Position numbers and translations under genes: made by a program. A DNA stretch of 64,000 nucleotides from contig CM074764.1 of assembly GCA_037355855.1 (NCBI GenBank), positions 1,798,001 through 1,862,000 on the forward strand, in the 5' to 3' direction. Position 1 is the stretch's first letter. Every line of letters begins with the position of its first letter. The notes beneath the pieces were generated by a model, which saw only the letters and a list, made by a program, of their open reading frames with translations, was not told the origin of the DNA and did no database searches. Below, piece by piece: positions 18,972 through 29,944 of this stretch. The stretch comes from Pseudo-nitzschia pungens (lineage: Eukaryota; Bacillariophyta; Bacillariophyceae; Bacillariales; Bacillariaceae).

Positions 18972-21900
18972 TCAAAAAGGTCTAAAAATGACCATTTTAC
19001 CTCGAAAAACAGTTAACAGACGTTGTTCACGAATTTTGTCACATACTTTGGGGTCAGCATTAGCTATAAGGAAGTCATCCACTTGTCGGAGGATAAGGGT
19101 AAGGCCGGAGTCGTCATGTTTGTAGTATAGGCAAGGTTCGTGGGTGGTGTGTTTAAAGCCTAGTTCCTCGGTAATCATCTTGGATATGTATTTGTCCCAT
19201 AGGCGGGGTGATTCAGGGTGTCCCTGAAGCGCTTTCTGGACTGGAATAACATGTCCTATGGGAATGGGTTTGCGTCCTAGATGTTCAGTCCACCACTGAT
19301 GGAATGGAGGGTCTACTCTCATGTAGAAGGGGCTTTTGGGGGCTGGTGCTTCAGCGAAGGCGTTGCCGACGTCGTAGCCAACACAGATAAGATTGAGAGC
19401 TGCGGATAGAGCCCATGTGAGGCGATGGACTGGTTGTTCAACGCATGCTGCATAGGTTTCAGCCAAGGTGACAGCTTTGCCATAGCGTTTGCCGCCATTG
19501 CAGGTGCCACGGGATTTTGGAATGGTCTGTCCTGTGAGTGGGTCTTCTTTATAGAGATAGGTCCACACCCAGGGGAGGACATTCATGTGAGGTTCAGGTG
19601 GTATAGGGTCACCAAACATGCCGACCTTGTGATACCGGTCGAGTTGTTTCCATTCAGAGCGTAGGAAGCCGTCCCATTTGGGTGTACCTTGTAGCTTGCG
19701 GCGTGTGAGTTGGGAGATATGTATCGATTTCTTAACAGCTTCCGGGGAGTCAATGGGGAGGGGCCATTGGTGTTTCTTGTCCCAAAGATCTTGTCCTTGA
19801 TTGATGTTATGGAGATGGTGGGCAATGACGTTGAGTTGATCGGCTTGGAGGGTTGGGACGCCTTCAACACTTAGGGCGAAGCCGGTTAGCGAGCCAAATG
19901 TGATTTTTATATTGACTTTATGGCTCTCGCGTGCCGATTTAACTGCTTGGGCGATGTCATGTGGGGTGCGGATGCGTCGGCCATCCACTGTGGTAACGAT
20001 GGTACCGCGTAGGCGACGTTTCCAGTTGCGGATTCTGGAGTGAGCGATGGTACCAACTTGGATGGATGTAAGTTCCACTGAGTCCGTTAGGTCCGGGTGG
20101 GGGGAGACTACAAGTCCCATTGTAGGATGGAAGTTGGTAGTCCGTATCAGGGGAAGGGTATGGCTTGTTTCATGGAGATACATGTTGGAAGAGACATCAA
20201 GGGATTCGAGTTCCGGGAGGAGAGTTTTAAGGTCAGGACGTTGGAATTTGGTCTTGTTGATTGTGGCAGTGACTTTTGCAGCAGCGGCGGCGGTGAATGG
20301 GGTGGGAGAGTTATTGATGATTTCTGCCACGACAGCGTCGGGGTTAATCTGTCGGGGGTCCTTGAATTCCATTGTTATAGGTTCCGGTCCAGTGTCGTTG
20401 GTGGTGTGTTGGATGTGGTCATCCTCTGTGAATACGCCCAGAAGGTGTGACGCAGCTGGAGACCGATTGGAGGGGTCGTCACCGTATTGGAGTTCATCTT
20501 TCGAGTCATGGCGTGCTACTTTGTCAGTGCCGGAATGGATGTCAAAGTATTTGATGTTGTCAGTTGTACGTCCATATCCGAGGAAGATTCCGTCGTATGC
20601 CCACGGGTTCGTGGTTGTGGGACGGGTGCCGGGCTTTTTAGCGGTGATCTTGGAGCCAAAGGTAATGAGGTTATCGACGAGTGGTATGCGACCAGTATAC
20701 GCCTGATAGGGGGTCATAGAGATGGCCGAATGGTATGTTCTGTTGTAGAGCCAGGTCGTATGGAGGAGGGCATCCGCCCAATACTCTGTGCCAAGTCCTG
20801 CTGCATACAGTAGACAACGGATTCGTTCTTTAATAGTACGGTGTGGGCGTTCAGCCATACCATTCTGCGATGAGGCGTCAGCCGCTGTTGAAAGGACGTC
20901 GTATCCATGTGTTTTGGCTACTTCACAGAATTTGGTGGAGTTGGATAGTTCACCTCCGCCGTCTGTCATGATCGTACAGTCGAGGTGATGGGGATCGAGC
21001 TGTAGGAGTTGTGAGTCTTCGACAGGGTGAATGGTGTACTTGTGGTCGGATGCTGTTTCCTTAAATAGTCAGGATCGGGCAAGATAACCATTGGACGTCG
21101 TGGTGATAATGGCTTTTGTTGGATCAGTGGTTTTGATGCCATGTTTCTGAAGAAATTTGTCCACAATGGTAATTGGGGGCTCTTTGGATTTGACAGGGAA
21201 TGTCCACAGGGCTCGTGTAGCAGCGTCAACGATGGTGAGGAAACCGATATACCCCTGCCGACTTTTCTTGAGGGTAGGAGCAGCTTTGGCATGGTGTTTG
21301 ATCATATCGTTGAGGTTAGAGGGTCCTGTAACAAAAGAGAGATCCATGTGGTAAGTCATAGTGGGTACAAAACGTTCCTTTGGGTCTTTACGGCGTCCAT
21401 GGTATTTTCACAGAATGGGCATTTAAAGAAGGGAGCTGAGGATGGCATGGCCGGCATGCCTTCTACTACCTTCTGGGTTTTTGACAGTGTGGAGGGGGAG
21501 ACGTGACCATAGCGTTGGTGCCACAGTTCAAGGTTTTTGAGTGCTTGTGAAAGACGTCCTGTCCATGTTTTGGTTGCGCATGGTGGAGGTTTGTTGTTTT
21601 TATCATGGTCAAGTTGTAGGATTTGCTTTCGAATAGTGTTCACTTGTTTCGATATGGATTGATTTTCAATGGATCTTCGAAGTAGGATTTTATTGGGTGT
21701 GTACCATTCGCCGTTAGCTGTGCATATGGTTTGTAGGGATTCAATAATCTTCCGTTGGGTGTCAAGAAATTTGATGGCTCCCGCGTTGTCCAGACAGCCT
21801 TCTTGTTGGAAGGTATGATATTTATTTCTTCGTTGATAGTTATCTAGAGATAGGACTGTGCCGGTGGAGCCGGGCGTGAAGAGGGTGGGCCAGCGCATGA

Positions 21901-22906
21901 CTGTACCTTGGTCCGAGATAATATGCATAAAGCCCTCGCCAAATGCCTTAAGTGTTGATTGAAGGGCATCGGTTTGTGCTGAAAACACGCCAACTGTTTC
22001 CGGGTTAGGGTAGGGGCTGTACTCATGAAGGAGTTCAAAGTTGTCTGTAGCAGACATGTTAGCGCCGGTGTCGGGTTGTAGTGGTAACGAGACAGCTGTA
22101 GGTTTGTCCATGGGTGGATGGGCTGTTGTTCCGCTGGGTGAGTTACTTAGGGTTTTAATTGTATAGCCCTTATTTCGGGGTATTGAGAGGTGGAGTTGAT
22201 CAGCTGAGCCCGTGAGGCATTTCCTAACAAAGTGTGGTGGGACTCGGAGTGCTGGTTTTTGAGTGTTGTATTCGGAAGCGAGTGAGTCATTGGTAATGTC
22301 GAATGGTGTTAGTTGGGTTTGTGTAGTGTTGTTGTCAGTATCGAGTCGTGCCGGTGTGGTTATTTGGTGGATTTTTGTGGGATTGGTCGGTTGGATTGTC
22401 ATTGGGAGGTTTGCATTTGTCCGTTGAGGTGAGTCGTGTGTGGAGTGACCAGAAATCGTTGTTTTTATGCTGTTTTTAGTGGTGGTTGGGTGGGTGTGAG
22501 GGCTGGCTGGTGTGGTTTCAGTGTGAGTTGTCTGAGTTTTTGTATTTTGGAGTGGGATTGCGTGAGGTTGGGCAGTATTGTCGAGGTTTTTGAGGGAAGT
22601 GTTGTCGTTTGCAGTGGTGGAGTTAATAGTTTCGTTGGTTGCATGGATTTCGTTGCTTTCATTAATTGCTGCGGTTGTATCAGTGGTATAATCTTTGTCG
22701 GTGGTGTCAGTGGTATAATCTTTGTCGGTGATGTTTGACAATGATGTAATGTTGTGGATGGTTGGTGTGGGTATTGTAGTGGTTGGTGTGAATAGTGCAG
22801 TGTCTGGGTGGTCTTTGCGTGCGTTTGCGAAGAATTTGTTGAGTTGGATGTGTGGGTCGATTGGTTTCTTAGGTGGCCGAGCCCCGCTAGGGACACGGCG
22901 TGTTTC
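18972..22906 (-). pseudogene. pol: Copia pol (PR-IN-RT), frameshifted and truncated
   Basis: Pol polyprotein of a Copia-type element, in the gag frame after the TAG at 22907. In order: a Thr/Asn-rich linker; aspartic protease LQPDTGANMSATD (~22050-22080); a gag-pre-integrase domain LWHQRYGHVSPSTL with CPFC (~21400-21520); integrase with YHMDLSFV, an Asp in IMTDGGGE and a Glu in NGMAERPHRT; then the RT start (GYDVGNAFAEAP, LRQVDDFL). Two breaks are visible: one base is missing near 21401, just after CPFCENT, and an in-frame TGA lies at 21069-21071. Coding ends at 18972 shortly after the VDD motif, so the rest of RT, RNase H and the 3' LTR are absent. The copy is dead in cis. Confidence 0.85.
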
Positions 22907-25900
22907 CTATTCTGGGGTTATGTTTGTGTGGTTGGGAGTGTCATTCTCGTTGTGGACGGCGTCCCATGTTGTCGTGAATGCAGTGGCGAATGCTTCTCGT
23001 TCTGCTTCTTGTTCAGATTCGGTAAGTATGCGGCCGTTGTTTTGTGCGTCGAATAGTTTGACCACATTTTTCCTGTTCATCTTACTGTGCTTTTCGGCGT
23101 TTTGTTGGAATTCTTTTGGGTTTGATTTAGAATATGCGATTGCGAAGTAGACTTGAGCTCCGACGCGACAGATTTGGTCTCCAATGCAGTGGCCATATTG
23201 ATGGCAGCATTTGCATTGAGTTTTGTTGCGGTATTCAAATTTCTTCGGAGTACTATCGAGTCGGTTTATCATGGGTTGTATGGTGGTGTTTGATTGTGCG
23301 ATTGGGTAGTCCAAATAGTAGTTGATCATTCCTGTAAGTTGGAGTTCTTTGGGGAGTGGTGTTATATCGGAGTTGGGGTGCGCGCGCTGGAAGGCGTCGA
23401 GTTGGGTCATAAGGGAGCAACCTGCGGGGAAGGTTTTGGGACTCTGCATGGATTGGTATATCATTTCATAGCTTTGGTCGATTTCGGAGTAGTGGTGTTG
23501 TCTGGACAGTTCACATACTCGGACGTGTTCGATCAGTTTGCCTACGTATGAGCTCGGATCGTCTGTGGAGCACCATTTTGGGCCCCATCCTGTTTTCTTA
23601 GGTCTAAGGTAGGGGAGCGAGGTGCGGGCAATGGCGTATAGTGCTTCATATCCTTGTAACTTGAGTTGGAAGGGAGCAAGTAGGCCTCGAAGTAGGGTGT
23701 TCTCATGGGATATCATAGAGGACAGTCGACGGAAAATATAGGCACTGATTTGTTTGATGTTGGTAGGGGTTTCAATATGGTTGGTGGGGAGGCATGATTG
23801 TGTTGTGTGTAGTTCTTCCAAGGGGACAATCGGGAGACTTTCAAAGAGCATGGTGGATTGGAGGTCCTGGTATAGATTTGTGAATTCCGAGGGGGTAAGG
23901 TATCGATTGTCGGTGGGGATGTTGTTGGTGTCGATAAATTTCTTCTCGAGGACATTGATGGCTTTGCTAATTTGGTCGTCCATTTTGTGTTGGCGTTCCC
24001 GTTCCAGTTCTTGTTCTTTATCGTTGAGAAAGGAGTCGAAGCGTTCTTGGTTGATTGTGATTGCTCGTTTGGGTGGTATGTTGTTGGTTGTGGTTGTGGG
24101 GTTGTGTGGTGTGGGTGCCTTGGTATTGGATTTTGGTTGCTGATGTGGGTTGTGGGTGGGTGATGGAGTGGTAGGAGTTGGGGTGTTGGTCGAGTGGATA
24201 TGGGCGCGGATGAGGTCGGCGAGTGTTTCAGAGGATTCAATGAAAGTTGTGATGTGAGTATTAATGGAGTCGGATACTTGTTTACTGTTTAAGTGGTTGT
24301 TGGTTGTATTGGTAATGAGGTTGTATAGTGTTTGTTTTAGTGGAGGTTCATTGAGAGATTTACTGACTGATAGTTCGATCTCATTGTGGATTGTGGAGCG
24401 GAGGAGTGCTAGTTCGGTACAGGCTGTGTCCGTTTCGGCTTTGAGTTGGGCGATGGCGTTTTCCGTAAGTTTAGTCTGTTTGTGAGTATGCTGTTGTAGT
24501 TGGTTGTGGAATGTGTGTGTGTGCTGGTCGATAGTATTGCGGAGTGTGCTGATGATGGTGTCTTTAATTTGATTGAATTCTGGTTTTGATTGGTGGATGA
24601 TGGTGTCTTTGATGCTTTGCGTGATGACGGATTTATTAAAAAGAGAGGCTAGGCGTGTGTCGATGATGTGTTGAAGTTTGGTCTCTGCGGCTTGGGTCTG
24701 GGTCAAGATGTGGTGCGTAAGGTCTTGTTGTGCAGTGTTAGTCAGTTGAGTAAGTTCGCGTCTGAGGTTAATAATGGATTTTGTGGGAGTGGTTTGGGTT
24801 GGTGGGTCTTTTGTTAAATGACGGATTGTCTTAATGGTGTTGTTTGCTTTTTCGATGCGTTTGTCTAGTGCCCAGGATAGAGATGTGATTTGGTTAAGGT
24901 CAGTTTGTAGTTTGGTGGCGTGTTCGATTGCTGCGATGAAGAGCGTTTTTTCGGTCTCGAGTTTTTCGGTTTCAGATGAGAGGCGTTGTTCTAATTCGGA
25001 GATTCTTGTTTCAGTTTCTTTTAGGAGGGTGTCCCTTTTTGATAGATGGTATTGGTATTCTTTGATGGTGTGTTGGTGTTCGGCAATGGTGGTTTGGTAT
25101 GTGTTGTTCAGGTTAGTTTGGATTGATTTGATTTCGTGTTTGATGGTGGTGGAAATGAGGTCTTGGATATTGGTTGGGATAGGAGTCGGGGTGGATTTGG
25201 TAGGTTGTTCGAGGATAGAGGCAATTTCGGTGTCGATTTGTTCAAATTGTTGTTCAAATTCAGCTATTTGGGTATCAGTGTCAGTGGCGGGTTTTGGTGG
25301 TTTGTTTTGATGTTGTTGATATTCTGCGGTGAGTCTGGCTTTGAGGTCTTCGGTGGGAGGGGGTGAGTCGATAGATGATTCTGTGGATGAGGTGTCGTCA
25401 TTGTTTTGTTGTTGTTGTTCGTATATGGTATCAGGTATTTTGGCTGAGTCGTCGGGATCTGTGTTTGGGTCTGGTGTTGATTGAGGGGAAGTGATCACAG
25501 ATGAGGATTGTGATGGAGGGGTGTTGGTAGTGTGGGTTGTTGGGGTGTGTTTGGTTTTGTATTTGCTGTGAGTGGTGCGTTGTTCGGGTAGTGCGGGGGG
25601 AGGGGTGTCGATGGAGGGGGGTAGAAGTGTGTCAAGGTATTTTAGGAGGGTCTCGCTGTATCGATATCGATGGATTATTGTGGGATTGGGAGATTCAACG
25701 ATTTGAAAATGGTTGCGGTGGATGAGGGTAGCAAGGACCTCACCTAGGGCGGCCATTTTGTCTGTGTCATTGAGAGTGGTGTTGTGTATGATTTCAAGAA
25801 GGTCGAGGTATTGGAGGTTGCTTGGAGGGTATTTGGGTTTGAATTCAAATAGTTCTTTGTCGTATAGGTCGGTGCGATTGACGGGGAATGCGAGTTCTAT

Positions 25901-25933
25901 TGCTCGTATTTCACGTTGGATGTTGCCATTCAT
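22907..25933 (-). CDS. gag: Copia-type Gag, 1008 aa
   Basis: Particle protein of the minus-strand Copia element at 18.9-26 kb. The ATG at 25933 opens an unbroken 1008-aa frame, long for a gag. The centre (~200-560) is a long helical, Gln/Glu/Thr-rich probable coiled coil. It is followed by a Pro/Asn/Thr linker and a region with many conserved-looking hydrophobics (ISHENTLLRGLLAPFQLKL). Near the C-terminus a Cys/His cluster, CKCCHQYGHCIGDQIC, resembles a variant zinc knuckle for RNA packaging. The frame ends with a single TAG at 22907-22909, and the same frame then stays open into pol, so Gag-Pol could be made by readthrough. No LTR for this element is found in the window. Confidence 0.8.
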   Translation of the reverse strand: MNGNIQREIRAIELAFPVNRTDLYDKELFEFKPKYPPSNLQYLDLLEIIHNTTLNDTDKMAALGEVLATLIHRNHFQIVESPNPTIIHRYRYSETLLKYLDTLLPPSIDTPPPALPEQRTTHSKYKTKHTPTTHTTNTPPSQSSSVITSPQSTPDPNTDPDDSAKIPDTIYEQQQQNNDDTSSTESSIDSPPPTEDLKARLTAEYQQHQNKPPKPATDTDTQIAEFEQQFEQIDTEIASILEQPTKSTPTPIPTNIQDLISTTIKHEIKSIQTNLNNTYQTTIAEHQHTIKEYQYHLSKRDTLLKETETRISELEQRLSSETEKLETEKTLFIAAIEHATKLQTDLNQITSLSWALDKRIEKANNTIKTIRHLTKDPPTQTTPTKSIINLRRELTQLTNTAQQDLTHHILTQTQAAETKLQHIIDTRLASLFNKSVITQSIKDTIIHQSKPEFNQIKDTIISTLRNTIDQHTHTFHNQLQQHTHKQTKLTENAIAQLKAETDTACTELALLRSTIHNEIELSVSKSLNEPPLKQTLYNLITNTTNNHLNSKQVSDSINTHITTFIESSETLADLIRAHIHSTNTPTPTTPSPTHNPHQQPKSNTKAPTPHNPTTTTNNIPPKRAITINQERFDSFLNDKEQELERERQHKMDDQISKAINVLEKKFIDTNNIPTDNRYLTPSEFTNLYQDLQSTMLFESLPIVPLEELHTTQSCLPTNHIETPTNIKQISAYIFRRLSSMISHENTLLRGLLAPFQLKLQGYEALYAIARTSLPYLRPKKTGWGPKWCSTDDPSSYVGKLIEHVRVCELSRQHHYSEIDQSYEMIYQSMQSPKTFPAGCSLMTQLDAFQRAHPNSDITPLPKELQLTGMINYYLDYPIAQSNTTIQPMINRLDSTPKKFEYRNKTQCKCCHQYGHCIGDQICRVGAQVYFAIAYSKSNPKEFQQNAEKHSKMNRKNVVKLFDAQNNGRILTESEQEAEREAFATAFTTTWDAVHNENDTPNHTNITPE

Positions 25934-27330
25934 TGTATTCGAGCATGGATCTAGTCGAGGGGCTTGGTGGGGGTTTGGGTGGTTTGTTGACGAGGTATCG
26001 ATGTATTGTTGGTGATTGAGTTTCTTTCTTTTTGGTTTTGGGTTTTGCCATGGTGAAAGTTGGGTGGGTTGGGTTGGAAGATACTTTTCCTTATGTGTTT
26101 TTGGTGTCTTTCAACGTTTTGTTTTGACGTGTCGTGCGCGTAGATTCTACGTGATTTAGTACGGTGCGTCGACGAGTTCCGCGAAGAAGTTTTCTTCCGC
26201 GAAAATTCGGTGGGGGGTTCGGAATCGAGAAGCTCCGTGTGTGAAGCTCCGGCGATTGAATATGGTGCAGTAAATCAGTCTGCTGTTGATGCTTTGATGC
26301 TTTGTTTATCTACCTGTTGTGGTGATGAGCTTGGTAGTTGGGATGATGCTCATAACCTGCGAAATGCTGTTGTGCTCCTATTGACGTGATTAACGTATGT
26401 ATTACAATAAGAGTGAGGTTATTCACTAGTTGCTAGGAATTCATTCTCACACCGTAAACCTTACCGTAATTAGTAATTACGTTAGGTTATGCTCTCTCCT
26501 CTCGATTAACGCATGTCTTTCGTACAGAGTGAGGTGTTAGTTCACTAACTATTCGGGATTCATCCTCACAACCGCATCTCCTCCTCCTTCTCCCAAACAA
26601 CCTGAATTCTTCGCGCAAGCTGTTTGTTGTTTGTTCGTGATGTCAGCAGAATTCCCCATTCTCCCGCGGGACTCACTCTCGTTCCGCGATAGCAATCTTA
26701 CGTACTACACATAATACGTACTTCGTATTAAGTAAGGTTACCTACAGTCCTGTACCGTACGGTACCGTACGTACCGATATGAGTAAGTTACTGGAACTTA
26801 AAATGCTGACGCTGATCGCGTTTCGCGTTTGGGTTCGTCGCAATCGCAAAAACTAGCGGTAAGGTTAGTTTTAATGTGGAAAAGGAAACCAACAACTAAA
26901 ACGCAACGGGTTTCGGATTCTCATCAAAATCAGAAAACAACCAATCCCCGAAGGAAAGCGGAGTCAGTCAAAAAGATTCTTTCTCTGGCGAACTGCAAAC
27001 CGAGACGAACGCATTCCATTCTCCATTCCGAACTCACTGCAACTTCACCGAGTTTGTTGTTACCCATCGATTGTTGCCCTTGTCGTTGCTCGATCTGTTA
27101 GGACTACTATTGTGATCGTCGACAGCATCCGATAGGCCCTTTTCCATATCCATCATCGGCATTAGATCGAACAAGCGGCCGTGCCATTCTGAATCGGCGA
27201 TCGGACAAGAAATCCGGAAACGATATCAACAATCAATACCAATACCAATACCAATAATCAACACCAATATCCAACACAAAACAGCAACAAACGAAAAAGA
27301 TAAAACCAATAACAGAACCCATCGCATCGC
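25934..27330. other. Non-coding, possible 5' end of the Copia element and host promoter
   Basis: No gene is convincing. 26380-26590 contains an imperfect ~125-bp direct duplication; both copies have GATTAACGYATGT, AGAGTGAGGT and TCATYCTCACA. Many short GTAAGGTTA/TACCGTACGGTA words are scattered between 26440 and 26790, and similar words occur elsewhere in the window. A short CAATAC microsatellite lies at ~27225-27260, just upstream of the gene at 27331. The 5' LTR of the Copia element should lie here but I could not delimit it. Confidence 0.4.
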
Positions 27331-29061
27331 ATGACGTCGCATCTCATGACGTTTTCGTCGTCGGTCATGAGAATCCCTCGCCCGATCGAGAGCCGTGAAT
27401 GCTCCGGCGGACGAAAGCGTCCCCGCACTAAAAGTGCAAAATCGGTGTCGAGTTTGGGTTTGAATTCGACTTCGAATTCGAAACGAGCAAGGACCAGAAC
27501 CAAAACCAGAACCAGAACGAGCCTCTTTCTTCTCGCAGCGCTGGCGTTGGTTTGGGCCCGGGCCGTGCCGGGTTCCGGGTGGTCGGTGGAAGCAGTCCAA
27601 GTCGGACCGGAAGTCATAGGCGAACCCGAAGTCGAGCGCGAATCATCGCACGAGGTGGAGAGAAGCGGCAGCGTTGTTGGCAACGAGGAGGAGGCTTCCA
27701 ACGGAAAGCACAAACCGGCCACCGCACCAAGGCCCAATCCAAATCCGAGTGATAACCCGAATGCCAATTCCAATGCCAACGCCAACACCAATCCACGGCA
27801 CTACAATGGCAAGCTCAAGCTGCGGCGGATCCGAACAAGGAATGCGGTGGTGGCACTCCAGGAACGGGAACGGCAACGTGATTCCACCAACAGTGGCGGC
27901 AGCGAGACCGTTCGCAACCTCGAGATGCTTTCGTCTCAATCGTCGTCGTCGTCGTCGTCGTCGTCGTCTTCATCATCACAATCACCATTGCCGTGGTTTC
28001 GATGGACCTTGACAATCCCGGCACTGGCGGTCGAACTGTTTCCGAGGGGACTCGCCCTGCTGGCCCTGGCATCCCTGGTGGTTCTCGAACCGGTGTCGTC
28101 GTCGACGTCTGCGGCGCTGGCTGCAGCGGCGGCGCCCCGCACCGCTGCCGTCTCTGCGATTGGAGCCGGATCGACATCAGTGACAGCTACGGCATCGACA
28201 GCAGCAGCAGCAACGGCAGCAACGGCAACGTCGAGGGTGTCGTCGCTTCCGTTCACGCAGTGGTTCCCATCGCTTCTGATCGCGCCGACAACGCTCTCGC
28301 TTCCCCGGTTGTTCGGATTCGGATTCGACTTCGACCCCGGCAAGCTCTCCTCCGCCCTCCAGAAAACCCTCCCGTCCGTCACGGCGGCCCTGCTGGTAGC
28401 CTGGTTGCCGGGATTGCTTGTCCAGGGAGCCTACTGGGAGCTGGGATGGCTGGGGCTGTCGCTGGTCTCTCAGTGGGGCTTTGTTCGCACCGAGGTGCTC
28501 CCGTCGCTCTTGAACAACGTGATTCCCCAGCTGGTCTGGGGCGAGTTCTGGAAGCGGACCTGGGAATGGATGCTCTTGCCGCTCGAGGAGCACGCAGAGC
28601 GCAACCGGGGGCTGCTGGTGCCGCCGCCGCTTTCGTCTTCTTCTTCTTCGTTGCTGCGGCGGGAGGCTCCGTCCCTCGCTGAGCGATTCGGTGCGGCCTG
28701 GAGCAAGCACGTGGTTTCTCGCATCGACAAGTTCGCGATCTCGTCCCTCAAGTCGGTTGTGCAAAAACCCGTTCAGTCGTCCTTTGGAAAATGGGTGCCA
28801 ACGATACCAATGCCAACGCCAACGCCAACGCTAACGCCAACCGTGTCGTCGTCGTCGTCGTCATCTTCTTCCGCTTCTTCGTCTTCCGTAGAGGTCTACG
28901 CGGTCTACGAGGAAGAAGCGAGATCCGCGCTTCGCGAGCTGCCGTCATCGACATCGACATCGACATCGACATCGACCACCGAGAAGCTAGCCGAACCCAA
29001 CGATTCGTGCGAGGCGCTCCCAACCTCGCCGGACCAAGCCGAGGCCGTGGCAAGCTCGTGA
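27331..29061 (+). CDS. Unrecognised Ser/Ala-rich protein with hydrophobic segments, 576 aa
   Basis: The frame is GC-rich, unlike the mobile DNA around it, and looks like a host gene. The N-terminal ~60 residues are Arg/Ser/Lys-rich (KRARTRTKTRTRTS), then a hydrophobic stretch LFLLAALALVW that could be a signal anchor after a long basic lead. The centre has a polar Asn/Pro tract, a poly-Ser run made by a TCG repeat, and two further hydrophobic regions (LALLALASLVVLEP; VTAALLVAWLPGLLVQ followed by WELGWLGLSLVSQWGF). The C-terminal part has more Ser runs and an acidic end. I read it as a membrane protein of unknown function. Downstream ATGs, such as the one at 27364, are equally possible starts, and an unseen intron cannot be excluded. 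Other frames on both strands are also open because of codon bias. Confidence 0.5.
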   Translation: MTSHLMTFSSSVMRIPRPIESRECSGGRKRPRTKSAKSVSSLGLNSTSNSKRARTRTKTRTRTSLFLLAALALVWARAVPGSGWSVEAVQVGPEVIGEPEVERESSHEVERSGSVVGNEEEASNGKHKPATAPRPNPNPSDNPNANSNANANTNPRHYNGKLKLRRIRTRNAVVALQERERQRDSTNSGGSETVRNLEMLSSQSSSSSSSSSSSSSQSPLPWFRWTLTIPALAVELFPRGLALLALASLVVLEPVSSSTSAALAAAAAPRTAAVSAIGAGSTSVTATASTAAAATAATATSRVSSLPFTQWFPSLLIAPTTLSLPRLFGFGFDFDPGKLSSALQKTLPSVTAALLVAWLPGLLVQGAYWELGWLGLSLVSQWGFVRTEVLPSLLNNVIPQLVWGEFWKRTWEWMLLPLEEHAERNRGLLVPPPLSSSSSSLLRREAPSLAERFGAAWSKHVVSRIDKFAISSLKSVVQKPVQSSFGKWVPTIPMPTPTPTLTPTVSSSSSSSSSASSSSVEVYAVYEEEARSALRELPSSTSTSTSTSTTEKLAEPNDSCEALPTSPDQAEAVASS

Positions 29062-29944
29062 TACTAGTGTCCTTCCTGTCTCTGCTTGCACCCGATGACG
29101 ATTGCAACTCTCCCCACAAATGTACTACTACTATGCTTCCTTGTTGAAATATTGACTTTCTGCATGCTCCTCGGTAAGAAGTTCAGAAATATCGGTGCTA
29201 CTGGTATTCAACAAGTATCATCAATAAAATGTTAATCGTAAAATAATAATAATATTACTACTACTAACTTACTACTACTACTACTACGCAATCGACTTCT
29301 TGTTTGGTCATAACTGCCAGATTGATGCATTCGCGCCGACATGCCGACACGCGTGCATCACAAGTGGACGAGACGAGGAATTATTTTTCGTTTCGAGAGA
29401 GAACCGAGGATGGCACCAACGGGCCAGCCAGACTTGTTGTTTCGTCGTTCCTTCCTCGCGGGAATTTGCTTCGCTTTGCTTCGTCCTTCCGAGCCACGAT
29501 GAGACGCATTCGCTATAGCTTCTTACTGTTCGATGTTCGATATATATATTTATATAGATATATATGGCTATAGATATATATGGCTGCGCTGATTGGGTTG
29601 CTTCAACAAAACTATTGCTACTAGACGTACCGTACGGTGCACACCGCATTCGACCCTCGAATCAAATACAGTATCGAATCGAACATCGAGTATCGGATAT
29701 CGAAGGAATAAAATAAAATCGAGATCGATCGAATCGATCGGATTGCGGGAGTTTCGTGTCATGCCGTGCCGTGCCGCGCCATTCCGCGTCAATGCCGCGG
29801 TCACCGCCACGAGGGTGCGCCGTCCCGTGTTGCGCGTTTCGCGACAGGCAGACAGCAGGGGAGTGAGTCGAAGATGTCGAGGGAACGGAGCAACAATCCG
29901 GTCACGGTATGGTATCGCAAAGAATCGCGTCCTCTCGTTCTCAA
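29062..29944. other. Intergenic region
   Basis: 3' flanks of two converging genes. It holds short ACTACTACT (29255-29290) and TATATAGATATA (29535-29590) microsatellites and a run of GAATCGATCGA words near 29715. The GC-rich frames open between 29590 and 30320 are antisense shadows of the minus-strand gene or lack protein character. Nothing else is supported. Confidence 0.5.

Noticed and set aside
26829..27101. A 90-aa plus-strand protein
   Set aside because: Polar, composition-biased, no start context or similarity; lies in a probable promoter region.
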